Virus record (IMG/VR): IMGVR_UViG_3300025362_000050
Coordinates: 1 to 22,094 of that record
From: a virus
DNA length: 22,094 bases
Direction: 5' to 3' (one strand)
In this document: positions 7,801-17,762 of the stretch, one piece after another
How the letters are laid out: every line of letters begins with the position of its first letter
Numbering within the stretch: position 1 is the first letter of the stretch
Notes under the pieces: model-generated
Database searches by the model: none
What the model saw: the letters and a program-made list of their open reading frames with translations, nothing else
Told to the model about the DNA's origin: nothing
Program-made: the position numbers and the translations under genes

Positions 7801-8177
7801 CATTAATTAGTTTAAGTGGTGCGTTAATGAAGTTTGGCACAGCTTTAGGAGTTCTTTCAAAAAATGCAGATGGTGTAAATTATTTAGCGAGCTCATTAAG
7901 TATGCTTGCACAGTCAATGCAAGAATTGGCTGGAGTAAATGATAGTCTTAATGATATAAAGCCAGTATTAAAAACAATTCATAAAATTGAAACAGCGTTT
8001 GACCCTACAAAAGTAAATGGGCCAGCGACAGTAACAGCAACAGAAACAAAACAACAGTCAATAAAATTTGATGAGTTAATTAATCAAATAAAATTGTTAA
8101 GAAAGGACGTACAGCAGGGTATGACCATGGATGGCAGAAAAGTAAGTAGGGCAATAGCAAATACAACTGGAAATTAA
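4896..8177 (+). CDS. Tape measure protein (1093 aa)
   Basis: This is the longest gene in the window once 11 in-frame TGA codons are read as Trp (first at 5046, then 5610, 6129, 6642, 6675, 7044, 7056, 7071, 7347, 7515, 7683); only 3 Trp use TGG. The N-terminal ~110 residues form a Glu/Lys/Gln-rich coiled coil. The middle (about 255-560) is helical and Ala/Gly/Ser-rich, as in tape measures of T4-like marine phages. Residues ~600-710 are Lys/Ala-rich with a short tandem repeat. Residues ~736-960 are hydrophobic with a 56-residue repeat, likely the membrane-active part. The C-terminus is again coiled. Such a protein fills the tail tube and sets its length. It is followed by baseplate genes, as expected. 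Family is inferred from architecture and position. Confidence 0.88.
6861..6908 (+). repeat. 24-bp tandem repeat within tape measure (AKTVAQSK / AETVAQSK)
   Basis: Two adjacent 24-base units differing at one base near the start encode AKTVAQSK and AETVAQSK in the basic, Ala-rich linker of the tape measure protein. Near identity at the DNA level points to recent duplication. Confidence 0.85.
7299..7712 (+). repeat. 168-bp (56-residue) repeats in tape measure, 2.4 copies
   Basis: Units start at 7299 and 7467 and a partial unit at 7635, each opening with ALIPF and carrying a G(V/A)xW(K/E)(T/N)L segment. The Trp in each is encoded by TGA, at 7347, 7515 and 7683, exactly 168 bases apart. A degenerate relative GVKWETLG, also with TGA, lies at about 7062-7085. 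The units are hydrophobic and Gly/Ala-rich, fitting membrane-interacting hairpins. Confidence 0.9.
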
Positions 8178-8189
8178 TAGGAAGAAAAT

Positions 8190-10268
8190 ATGGCATTTAT
8201 TGATATAAAAACTGAATTCTCAAACGGTAACTTTGGAGTAAAAGAAACATCAACACGTCCACAAACAGAAGAGATATTTACAAGTGGATTGTTTGATACT
8301 TTAGGCGAGAACAATATTATTTTTTTGAAATCAGCAACAATAGTGAGTAGATATGTAAAAGATTTGGGCGATACAAGTAATGAAGATATTCAAAAACCAT
8401 TTACGGTTGAAATAGGGAACCAAGAAGACACAACGTATAATGCACCCCCACCATTGACAGGACTTGATACAATAGAAAAAAATATTGAAACTGAATATAA
8501 GAGTGGGCAAAGTGCTCCGTATATTCCAAAGATAGATGTACCAAAAGGTGGATTTCTTGGTACTGGTGCTGGCGGAGGAGTTGGCGAAGCTCTTGGCGAT
8601 TTTGTTGATAGAGCGACAAAAGATGTAATATGGATGGCAAAATATTTAAATCCAGTTGGTAAGAATTTCTTTGGTGAGACTGGCGGATTTTGGTTTTTAG
8701 CAAATCAACAATTCTTACAAACATTTAGTGCAAGAACAAGTACTAAAATATATAATCCATTTTCACTCTTTAGAGTGCGTGGGTTATCACCTCATTATCA
8801 ACTTCCAAGCTTTATTGATATAAAAAGAGACTTTCCATGAGGAAACCATCATTACACCAAATGAATGGAACAGAAAATTGAGAAAGAACCAAATACCGTA
8901 ACTCCCCCAATACCGAATGCGTTCACAAGAGCCGTTTTGGCAGTTACAGCGGCACTTGGAGTTAAAACGGACGACAGAACTTTATTTGAAAGATATATAG
9001 AAGATGGGGGGATTTCAACAGAATTAAGTTCAAACAATACGTCCAAGTATAACGCTAAAAATTTATTTTATAATGAAGGTTCGCAAGCATTTATAAATCC
9101 TTGGTCTTATAGTAAAGATAATCTTACTAAAACTCAATTTCCGAAAATTTATGTCCGAGATGATGGTTCTCCATACATCACAAGAAAAAATGAAAATCCT
9201 GAGCTAACAAGTCCGAGGGCGAAAGCTCCTGGTGGGGGAAGTTTCTTGACAGATTGAATTCAACTTTATGATGCATCATCACTTGCTCCAGAATTCACAG
9301 ATTTTAAAAAAGATTGACCAGATGCAAAGGATGTAGCGACAACGACTGCACATAAATATTTTGCATATGATTACGAACAGATAGGGCAAGTAGCAAGAGG
9401 TGAATTAAAAAAATATAGTGCCATAGATTTTATACATCCAGATGGTGCCAAAAATGTTAAAAGTATTAGGCAAATTACTTCGGGCAGTAGATTATCATAT
9501 ACTAATTTTGGTTATTCGCAATATCAAAAAGATTTAGATATTCGTAAAATGGGGAGTATGTTTGGCGAAGGTGGCGATGTAAGTAAAGTTGAGGGTAATG
9601 ATTGAAGAGATGCTGTTGATAAAATTAATATGCTTGATTATGACGACCCAGATATAGATAAAAAGACTGGCCTTATGAAAAGCGGTCTAAAGGATGTTAT
9701 ACCATTTAAAATTCATGATATTTATAATGATAAATATATAATATTCAGAAGTTTAATTACTTCAATTGTTGACTCTCCTAAAGCAGAATGGTCAGAAAAA
9801 AGTTATGTTGGCAGACAAGATAAAGTACATATCTATACAGGCGTAAGTAGAAACTTTAACTTTAGTTTGAAAGCAATGGCATATTCATTAGCAGAAATGA
9901 AACCATTATGGAGAAAATTAAATTATTTAATTGGATTACAATACCCACATAAGACAAGCGAAGAAAATCCAAAAATGATTGCTCCATTTATTAAATTGAC
10001 ACTTGGTAGTTTTTTGAAGGATACATACGGATATATTAACTCTCTTACAATTACTTATCCAGATGATTTCCCATGGGAGCTTGGAGGATATACTGCCGAT
10101 GATGGCTTTCCAGATGGCGTAGCCCCACTCGATTATAATATACAATTGCCAATGGGTTTTGAATTAACTATTGATTTTACAATTATACCAAATAAACTAT
10201 TACATTCGACTTCTCAACATATATTTGGCGCACCAGAAACTTGATTCCCAAAAGTTACTAGAGGTTAA
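8190..10268 (+). CDS. Large baseplate / tube-initiator-like structural protein (692 aa)
   Basis: The product is 692 residues with six TGA-Trp codons (for example FPWGNHH, TKWMEQ, TDWIQL, KDWPDA, NDWRDA, ETWFPK) and six TGG. The N-terminal half has a Gly-rich stretch (GTGAGGGVGEALGDF) and many loops. The C-terminal ~200 residues contain an IVDSPKAEW..YVGRQDKVHIY..SRNFNFSL segment, a Lys/Leu-rich helix (MKPLWRKLNYLIGLQYP) and FIKLTLGSFLKDTYGYINSLTITY, the sort of tube-like fold found where tube initiators (T4 gp48/gp54 role) meet the baseplate. It directly precedes a LysM-type gp53-like gene, which agrees with this. The role is inferred, and other virion functions are possible. Start has AGGAAG upstream. 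Confidence 0.7.
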
Positions 10269-10283
10269 TGGAGGTAATTAATA

Positions 10284-10556
10284 ATGAATAGATATAGATA
10301 CACAAATCAAAAAAATAGTAAATATTCCACTACAAAATATCCCAAGATAGAACCACGTGAAGATGATATTGTAATAGAAGTTAAATATGGAGATAGACTT
10401 GATTTATTTGCAGGGCAATATTATAGTGATAGTACTTTATGATGGATTATAGCGAAAGCAAATGGATTGCCTGGCGATTCATATTATATAAGCACAGAGC
10501 AAACAATAAGAATACCAACTGATTATATTGATATAATTAAAACATTAAGAGGTTAA
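10284..10556 (+). CDS. Baseplate wedge subunit, LysM-like (T4 gp53-like)
   Basis: The product is 90 residues and starts after a GGAGGT site. It holds a LysM-type pattern: VKYGDRLDLFAGQYYSD, then STLWWIIAKANG, then IRIPTDYIDII. This matches the gp53/LysM wedge proteins that clamp the baseplate to the tube in contractile tails. The Trp pair is written TGA then TGG (10440-10445), showing both codons side by side. The stop is one base from the next ATG. Confidence 0.88.
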
Positions 10557-10557
10557 T

Positions 10558-12726
10558 ATGCCACAATTATGAGTAAAAAAAATTCAACCTGAAATTGAAG
10601 AAGAATTAAACAAAAGAAAAAAATATTTAAGTTATAATTTCGGAGAAGGATTAAGTGATAATGATTATCAACAATGGAATGCGAAAACGCCTTGGATTAC
10701 TGTATATTCAAATGTTTTAGAAAGAAAACAAAGTCCAGAAATTACATTGATACTTGAAGGTAATATAAATGGCAAAACAAAACGCTGAAGAGACCAAGAA
10801 AGTGATTACGATGGGGGAAAACTTGCCAAACAAAACACATTTAGAGGATTGCTTTCAATCGGAGGGAAAGATAGAGAAACGTTTGATGAAATATATAAAA
10901 ATGATTTATCGGACCCATATGCATTAAGGCCAGTACCTACTTTGGAAGGATTGACCGTTGAAAATCTTGATGATAAAGGTGCAGTTAGAAAATCAACAAT
11001 TGAATTTACATGTTATACATTTCAACAATTAGAAGATATGGAAAAATTATATATGTCGCCAGGTGCGTCTATCGTCGTACAATGAGGATGAAATACAACA
11101 GAAAGTTCGGTTGAAGCAGAAACATTTGAAAATAAAAGCGAACTATATAAATCTGAAACCATTAAGAAAAAAATACGAAGTTCTGGCGGAAATTACGGAG
11201 CGCTTCTCGGCGTGATTGGAAAATTTAGTTGAAACATACAAGATGATGGAAGTATTGCATGCTCAACGGAGATAGTTTCGAGAGGGTATATTGAGCCATT
11301 TGAAAATATAAAAGAAAATTCAAAAACCCTTTTTGATGATGAAGATGCAAGAACGATTACCGATGTACTTGAGGGTATTGGTAATAATGATTATTTGGTA
11401 GAATTAGATTCAAGTGCAACCTACGAAGATTATCGAACTAACTTTGGGGATAAATTGAAACCATTGTTTCTTGACACAGAGTATAAAGGCGAAGCAATAC
11501 AATACGATCAGAAACATTATTTATCTATTCAATTCATATTTAATTTAATTAATATATTTTATTCTGATGATGCTGGTTATAATGGCGAAGTTTTCAAGAA
11601 TAAATGATTTACAAAAAAGGAAGTGCTTACTAGTGGAGGATCATACAATAAAACTACTGAACTTCCAGTTCTTATAGGCAATAGAACAGATTCGCCAATT
11701 CTTAGGTCATTAGACAGAGATATATTTATAATACCAAGAGAAAGAATGAACCCAACACTTAAGTTGGCGGACAAGACAAGTGGATATTGGGGAAAGATTG
11801 GCGTAAAAACCTGAAAAGGATATGCTGGAGTTGATAGTACTGGGTGAATTGCAGAACCCGTCGATCGTATATTGGTTAATTTGGAGGTGGTCAAAACTGC
11901 TTTTGAGAATTCGAATACATATGCAGATGCGGTAAAAAATATTTTAGCACAATTAAATGAGTTCTCAAATGGATTTTGAGAATTAAAGCTTGAAAATGAT
12001 GATGCTGGATTCGTAAGGATAGTAGATAAAAATTTTGATCCAACAGAAATTGACGAAGTAAATGATACATATAAATTTCCAGCAGTTGGGCAATATTCAA
12101 TGGCACAAAGTGTTACCGTTGCATCGGCTTTGCCCGACCAAATGAAAAATGCGGCGGCGTATAGTGGAGTTGGTAATCAAAACTCCAAAACCAAATCTGG
12201 TTTTGGAACTTTATATGGCAATATAAGAGATGACTATAACAAAGGATTTGGAGGCATAACAAGATATCCTGGAACAATAAAAAAATCCACGGCAAACGAA
12301 GAGAACGAAAAAGCTATCAAATTTACTAAAAAGGGAAAATATTTCACAAATGTTAAAATTGATTCAAAATATTGGGCGTATATCGCAACCCAGTGAGGAC
12401 TTTCCGAAGATAACACTGCTGGATATACAAGCGCACTATTAATTCCATTAGACTTATCATTAACAATAGATGGCATTGAAGGGTTGGAATATGGCAATGT
12501 AATAGCAATTGATTATTTGCCAGAAAGATATAAAAATAATTCTGGGTTTATCATCACAAGCATTTCGCATAATATAGGTAGAGACGGTTGAACAACAACT
12601 CTCGGAACTCAATTTAGAGTTACACCAATCAAAAATACAACAAATGAAACTAAAGACAAGATTAAATTGAATTATTGAAATTATATTCCGGTAAACGGTT
12701 CAAGACCATCCAGACATAGGGAATAA
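10558..12726 (+). CDS. Large baseplate hub-like structural protein (722 aa)
   Basis: The product is 722 residues and uses 12 TGA for Trp against 4 TGG, the highest TGA count in the window. An early part (SPEITLILEGN.., LEGLTVENLDDKGAVRKS) leads to a conserved-looking LEDMEKLYMSPGASIVVQWGW, where both Trp are TGA. The C-terminal part (LSLTIDGIEGLEYGNVIAI, then SGFIITSISHNIGRDGWTT and TLGTQFRV) resembles the final domain of gpD/gp27-like hub proteins, which build the ring joining tube and spike. It lies between the wedge gene and another structural gene. I see no lysozyme motif, so it is not a full gp5. The hub assignment is inferred from recalled motifs. Confidence 0.65.
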
Positions 12727-12728
12727 TA

Positions 12729-13256
12729 ATGGGACATACTAACGGAAATAAATTTTTATTAAACGACTTACCTTATATTGGAATATATAGTAAGGGTCCT
12801 GATGATAATTATTATACAGGCGACTCATATATTTTTGGTGTTTCAAAACTCTTAACATTAATTAATATAGAGAGTATTGGGTATAGAGTTGGCGATGAAG
12901 ATTACGATAAACTTGAAAGTACATTTTCACAAAGGGAAATAAATTATGCAAAGGATTTCTACCCAACTATTACTGAGGCCAATATTAAGAAAGAATTTAT
13001 ATATAGATATTTTGCACAACAATGAAACGATTTGAATGCTCGTATAATAGAAATTAAAGGCGACCAATTTAGCGAAATTGATAAAGGGTTTTATAGAGCG
13101 ATTAAATTAAAATGAATGGTTGCTGGAGATATCGCAAAAGTTTCAAGTAAAAATTTAGATGAAATTAATAGAATATCAAAAACAATGCCAAAAATTAGTT
13201 CAAAGTTAAACAACACAATAGAGTTATATAATTTACAACGTACAGATATAATTTAA
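12729..13256 (+). CDS. Putative virion structural protein (175 aa)
   Basis: The gene starts two bases after the stop of the hub-like gene (TAATAATG) and needs two TGA-Trp codons (QQWNDL, LKWMVA); it has no TGG. The product opens with FLLNDLPYIGIYSKGPDDNYYTGDSYIFG, reminiscent of small phage baseplate or tail proteins with an LPY-x-G-x-Y ... YYTG pattern. The second half is helical (KNLDEINRISKTMPKISSKLNN). Strict coupling to the hub-like gene makes a baseplate role likely; the precise function is not recognised. Confidence 0.7.
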
Positions 13257-13271
13257 CGTTTCGGCAAAAAA

Positions 13272-13286
13272 GCATATATTTATAGA
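13272..13286 (+). promoter_or_regulatory. Promoter-like box GCATATATTTATAGA
   Basis: This box lies 22 bases before the ATG of the polymerase-like gene, in the short gap after the structural module. It matches the 1838 box (AAGCATATAT..) and contains TATTTATA. A ribosome site (AAGAGG) follows. Confidence 0.45.
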
Positions 13287-13307
13287 AAATATAATAAGAG
13301 GTTATAG

Positions 13308-14633
13308 ATGCAAATTATTCATACTACAAAACAATTAAACGATATTGAGTTAGAGAACGATATTATTGTAATACCAATTCTTAACAATAATGTTGAACAC
13401 GCAAGTATTAATCCACTTTGCGTATTGTATGTGTATGAACTCAAAACAAAAAATGAATACATTTTATCCTTTACTCATATTGATACAAAATCACACTTAA
13501 AATTAAACGATTTGAAAGCATTGAACATAAATAATATAAAATACGTCTATGATAAAAAGGAGATGCTCCAGATATATGAATTTGAAGGTCTGGTTGATAT
13601 TTCACTTATGCAGTACCTCAGGATAAACAGAAACATAAATATTGAAAAACTTTTAACGAAAGCGCATCACTTTTTTTACAAACAATATGAGACATATAAA
13701 TCAAACAATCGATTAGTTCCAATTGTTAAGCACCTCGAAATGTGTACAAACTTGGTTAATAAATTTATACCAATGATTAACAAACATACCGATAGTAGAG
13801 AATTTCAATTTTATAATGAAGATGCGTCAATAGCGTTTAGCAAGCTTGAGTCTAATGGATTGTATGTAGATAAAGATAAATTAATGCGTAGCTTTGGGTA
13901 CAATGTCGCAAAACATATTACAGACAACAAAGTTTATACGAAGTATAATTTTAACACTATCACAGGAAGGCCTTCAAATGCTTTTGGCGGAATCAATTAT
14001 GCGGCACTAAACAAATCAGACGAAAGCAGAGAATGTTTTATTAGTAGATTTGGCAAAAGTGGAACTTTAGTTGAACTTGATTATGTTGCCTGCCATTTAT
14101 ATTTGATTGCTGATATTATTGGATATGAATTCCCAGATGGGCTAACGGGGCATGAGTATATGGCATCACAATATTTTAATGTTAAAGCCCCAACACAAAA
14201 AATGATTGACAAATCAAAAGGTATTACATTCAAACAGATGTATGGCCATATTAGTAAAGAGTATGAGCATATTGAATTTTACAAACAATTAAAAGAATTT
14301 ATTAATGTAATATGGATAGAACATTACTCAAATAAAGATGTTATTCCAGTAATTGAAAGAAAAACTTCAGTTATAGATAACAAACAAAAGTTGTTTAATT
14401 ATTTTGTTCAGAACTATGAAACAAAGAGAAATATTCCCTTAATGATAAAAGTGAATGAATTACTTGAGAATTACAAAAGTTGTTTAGTGTTGTATACTTA
14501 TGACTCATTTTTAATTGACTATCATGTTAGCGATGGCAAAGAACTTATAAAAGCAATAAGAGATATTTTAACAGAAGATGATAGATTCCCAGTTAAAATT
14601 AAACATGGCAAAAATTATAAAGTCATTAAATAA
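13308..14633 (+). CDS. Truncated, divergent family A DNA polymerase-like protein (441 aa)
   Basis: The C-terminal half matches the palm and fingers of family A DNA polymerases. TGRPSN is at residues 219-224, followed by INYAALNKSD. Motif A is LVELDYVACHLYLIAD with D258; motif B is DKSKGITFKQMYG with K304, F308, Y312 and G313; motif C is YTYDSFLIDY with D399. The two metal-binding Asp remain, but motif A has His where Glu of DYSQIE is usual, the first Arg of motif B is Ile, and motif C has D-S instead of D-E. The N-terminal ~200 residues show no 3'-5' exonuclease motifs I recognise. It may be a specialised polymerase or a non-catalytic relative. It has a single TGG Trp and no TGA, unlike its neighbours, and sits alone between virion-type genes. 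Confidence 0.75.
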   Translation: MQIIHTTKQLNDIELENDIIVIPILNNNVEHASINPLCVLYVYELKTKNEYILSFTHIDTKSHLKLNDLKALNINNIKYVYDKKEMLQIYEFEGLVDISLMQYLRINRNINIEKLLTKAHHFFYKQYETYKSNNRLVPIVKHLEMCTNLVNKFIPMINKHTDSREFQFYNEDASIAFSKLESNGLYVDKDKLMRSFGYNVAKHITDNKVYTKYNFNTITGRPSNAFGGINYAALNKSDESRECFISRFGKSGTLVELDYVACHLYLIADIIGYEFPDGLTGHEYMASQYFNVKAPTQKMIDKSKGITFKQMYGHISKEYEHIEFYKQLKEFINVIWIEHYSNKDVIPVIERKTSVIDNKQKLFNYFVQNYETKRNIPLMIKVNELLENYKSCLVLYTYDSFLIDYHVSDGKELIKAIRDILTEDDRFPVKIKHGKNYKVIK

Positions 14634-14655
14634 AAAGATAAAATTTTGAAACTTT

Positions 14656-14671
14656 GATATTTATTATTGTA
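14656..14671 (+). promoter_or_regulatory. Promoter-like box GATATTTATTATTGTA
   Basis: This box is preceded by CTTT, 30-45 bases ahead of the ATG at 14700, and is close to the boxes at 356 and 4661. It probably starts the unit of the 634-residue protein. Confidence 0.45.
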
Positions 14672-14699
14672 AGTGAAAATATAATAAGGGAATAGAATT

Positions 14700-16604
14700 A
14701 TGGACAATGTATCTGAATATATAGAAAGTATAACTGAAAGAGTTATCATAAAGACAAATAACGCTTTGATAGATTGAAGTGAAGCCGAACATATATTGGC
14801 TTTGGAAGAAATTCTAATAGAAGATGGCATTCCATTTTACCTTATAAACGAATTAGTACTTCAATTACAAAAAACCCCAAATCAATTGACTGAAGAAGAA
14901 GATTCGCCCGCCACAAAAAAAGCAAAAAAATTAAAATACGTTTATAAAGGTGGCGATGTGTGATTGGATAAAGAGAATGGCAAAGTGGTTGCAAAAAATT
15001 CTGCTGATGGTGAAACTTTGGAAGATTGAAGCGAAGTAGACCAAAAAAATGCCGAAAAGGGGAAGGAACCAGAGAAAATAGAGCCAAAGGCCGGAACGTC
15101 AACGGACCCTAATAGCGATGGGAAGTCAGACACTCCTGACGATAAGCAAGCTAATGGCAACACAAATATAAAAGAACCTAAGAAACCTAAAGAAGTAGTA
15201 ATTAAAGGGAAAACAAAAACATTAACGCCAGGCGACCCAACAAGTGATAAAGTTTGGAACGAAGATTTGGCAATTAGTGATGATGATTTTGTTAAAAATA
15301 TGAAAAAGGCCGGAGTAGCGATAAAAGAACCACCATTTAAAATTGATGCAGAAAAATTTCAAGCAAATATTCCAACAAAATATAGAAAGTTATTAGAACG
15401 TATAATGAGCGTTACACCTTCTAAAGAAACTGGAGGAATTAGTGCTTTTACTGGAGAAAGTGCTGGTGCTGGGACTATTAATTCTCAAGCTGGAGAGATA
15501 TTAACAATGGTCGCAGTAGCATTCAAGCCAAGAGAAGATTGGTCAGAATTTGCTAAAACAATAGAAGCTTATATAGCAGGGCAAGGCAAAGATTTACCTG
15601 AAAATAAAAAAGATAAAAATTCAATTGTTAAATTGAGCTGGATTGATGCGGCTACAAAGTCAGCGGAATCAATTGAAAGAGTTATTGCAGACAAATATGG
15701 CGAAGGTGCTAAGGTTATGACTGCCGTTTGAGATACAGAAAAAGATTTTAAATTAATAGGTGGGCAAAAATACAAAGATAACAAAGGTTATAGTACAGAT
15801 ATATATCTTAAAGTAAAGGACGCAAACGGTGATGAGGAACTTTTAGAAGTTTCATTAAAAAAAGATACTGAAACTTTTTTATTGAATTCGACTATTAGTC
15901 AAGTATATGGCGAAGGTCATGATTTAACAAAAATGGCAACAGATTATAGACATGAAACAAACAGCGAAGTTGTAAAAGCAATAAAAAATAATATTTTTAC
16001 AGACAAGGAACTTGCAAAATTTCCAAAATTAGCCAAAAGAGTTCAAGCCATATTAGAGAATTATGAAAACAATAAGCCACAAGTATATGCAGACACGTAT
16101 GCGGTGTACCAGGCTATAAGTGTAAAGGCAAAAGCGGGAAACAAAACTTCTAAGGTGTTCATGGATAATGATAGAAAAAATTATACAGATACACGTACTA
16201 AAATAATATCAAGTATGGTTGATGGTGATGAAGCAAAGAAAGCAACACTAAAAATGATTGATGAAAAATTACCACTTAGTTCTGTAGCTGACAATGAAGA
16301 AGTTATTGTTTTAGGTGATATTTATATAGACGGCCCAACATTAAAGAAAATTCTTGGAACCGATGATATTTCAACTTTACGTAAACATATTGTCCCAGCA
16401 ATGCGCCCAGCGAAAGGGGGCTTGCCAGCAACGCCAATATTAATCTATAAGACTGACAACGTTAATGACAAACCAATTACAATCGCTACGCTCAAAACAA
16501 GACAAAAGCCAAGAGGCAGTGGTAGCTTTTTATTTGACGTTAAGTTGCATAAAGATTTTATTAAAAAAATTAAAGATATTAGAGACCAAAAGAATCCAGA
16601 ATAA
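14700..16604 (+). CDS. Large unknown protein with possible nuclease-like middle segment (634 aa)
   Basis: The product is 634 residues with four TGA-Trp (LIDWSEA, GDVWLD, EDWSEV, AVWDTE) and three TGG. It starts after AAGGGA. The first ~55 residues are an acidic helix. Residues ~90-190 form a low-complexity, Lys/Pro/Asp-rich linker. From ~190 a folded part begins (YRKLLERIMSVTPSKETGG, AGEILTMVAVAF). Around residues 350-400, GYSTDIYLKV and LLEVSLKKDTETFLLNS recall the D...(E)-x-S-L-K core of some restriction-like nucleases, a weak match because a standard D/E-x-K triad is not present. The C-terminal region ends in a basic strand-rich part. It might be a virion or DNA-handling protein; no family is securely recognised. 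Confidence 0.7.
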
Positions 16605-16626
16605 ATATAATTAGGAAATAAATAAT

Positions 16627-17034
16627 ATGAGCAAACAATATGTAAAAAATCAACTGCTATGCACATTTAGCAAACCAAAATATTTAGAGCAAAATATTAA
16701 AGATATTAAAACTCAATATAATTTGATTAATGAGAAGATTATTGCAATACAAAACATTGAAAACGAAGATGAATTATTTTGTATTTATAATATTGTTGTA
16801 GAAGATAGAAACACAAACTATCCAAATACAATATTAATACATAGAAAAAGAAAGACTAACACATTATATACAATTAACAGCTTAAACTCTTTGATTTGAC
16901 TTTTAAATGATGGTAAATTTAGCCATGATTTCATTGTACCATGAGAAAATTATAGAAATACTTTATTGTTAATTCGTGATAATGACTTATTAAAAATTGA
17001 AACAAAATTATACAAAACTTTTAAGTTCGATTAA
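16627..17034 (+). CDS. Conserved-looking phage protein of unknown function (135 aa)
   Basis: The product is 135 residues once two TGA-Trp codons are read (LIWLLND, VPWENY); there is no TGG. It contains NQLLCTFSKPKYLEQNIKDI, DELFCIYNIVVEDRN and ILIHRKRKTNTLYTINSLN, compact and strand-rich, with few loops, which suggests a folded, conserved protein. From memory, similar proteins occur in marine T4-like phages without a known role. The ribosome site is AGGAAA. It lies in a run of small same-strand genes after the 634-residue protein. Confidence 0.72.
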
Positions 17035-17045
17035 GGAGAAAGTTA

Positions 17046-17285
17046 ATGAAAAAATCAGAAATAAGAGCAATGATAAGAGAAGAATTAAATACAAATAAAG
17101 AATATATTGTTTGAGGCGTTCCACATGGGAAAACTGATGAGGAAGTTCTTTATACAAAAGCTAAAAGCGAAGGCGAAGCCAAAAAAGTTGCCAAAATATT
17201 GTCTACAAAATATGGTGCAAAAAAAACAAGAATTCAAATTCTTGATTTAACAACCAAGATTGATTTCTCTAAAGTTGTTTCGTAA
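17046..17285 (+). CDS. Small unknown protein with MKKSEIR N-terminus (79 aa)
   Basis: The gene starts after AAGGAGAAAG and needs one TGA-Trp (IVWGVP). The product begins MKKSEIRAMIREEL, the same kind of N-terminal amphipathic helix as the gene at 17763 (MKKSELNEIRNIM) and partly the gene at 17422. The rest, with EGEAKKVAKILSTKYG and TRIQILDLTTKIDF, looks like a small alpha/beta domain. No function is recognised. Confidence 0.72.
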
Positions 17286-17421
17286 TATTTAGGATATATA
17301 ATGGCGCAAGTATATGTGGCGGCGGCAAGACCAAATGTTTGGCCGAAATATTAATATTGCTTGATGCAATGAAAATAAAAACAAAACAAATAAATAAGTA
17401 TATTTATTAGGAGAAAATAAA
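17286..17421 (+). other. Short intergenic stretch with possible micro-ORF and AT box
   Basis: A 17-codon frame (ATG 17301 to TAA 17354, MAQVYVAAARPNVWPKY) has an AGGA site 6 bases upstream and could be a tiny gene. Another frame across the same bases (about 17286-17409) reads CGGGKTKCLAEILILLDAM but has no start codon. Near the end is AAGTATATTTATTAGGAG (17396-17413), a promoter-like box running into the ribosome site of the 17422 gene. Nothing here is firmly a gene. Confidence 0.35.
17398..17408 (+). promoter_or_regulatory. Promoter-like box GTATATTTATT
   Basis: It shares the TATTTATT core with the boxes at 356 and 14656 and lies 14 bases before the ATG at 17422, touching the ribosome site; that close spacing would give a near-leaderless RNA if used. 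Confidence 0.3.
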
Positions 17422-17748
17422 ATGAACAATAACAGTTTTAAGAAATTATTAAAAGAATATAGAAGTAAAATGTTGTCCGAAGGATATAGCGAAAGTAGCT
17501 TATTAAAAGATTTAGCAGAAGATGCTTTTAATACGGTTGGGTTATGACTTGAAATTGACATGACCGAATTTATGGATGGCGATAGCAAAACGCAAATTGA
17601 ATTTATCGAAGATAGCCTTGATAACTTTATAGAAGATATTTATGATGATGTTGGCGATTCATTGCCAGAAGACACCAATGTTGATAAGTGGTTAAAGAAA
17701 AATAGAAAGAAACTTATCTTATTAATACGCAAAGCTTTAAACAAATAA
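17422..17748 (+). CDS. Acidic small protein of unknown function (108 aa)
   Basis: The gene starts after AGGAGAAAATAAA and contains one TGA-Trp (GLWLEID) and one TGG. The product begins with a basic helix (NNNSFKKLLKEYRSKMLSEGY), then a very acidic middle (MTEFMDGDSKTQIEFIEDSLDNF, DDVGDSLPEDTNVD), and a basic C-terminal helix (WLKKNRKKLILLIRKALNK). The charge pattern resembles small head-core or scaffold-like phage proteins, but this is only an impression. Confidence 0.72.
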
Positions 17749-17762
17749 AAGGAGAACACAAA

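Noticed and set aside
6467-7840. Long leftward open frame of 457 codons opposite the tape measure gene
   Set aside because: It is rich in Pro, Ala and Ile in the way expected for the antisense of a Gly/Ala-rich repeat, has no ribosome site, and lies fully inside a convincing rightward gene.
12690-12722. GGTTCAAGACC resembling a tRNA T-arm
   Set aside because: It is at the coding end of the hub-like gene, and no acceptor stem, anticodon arm or matching tRNA shape is present around it.
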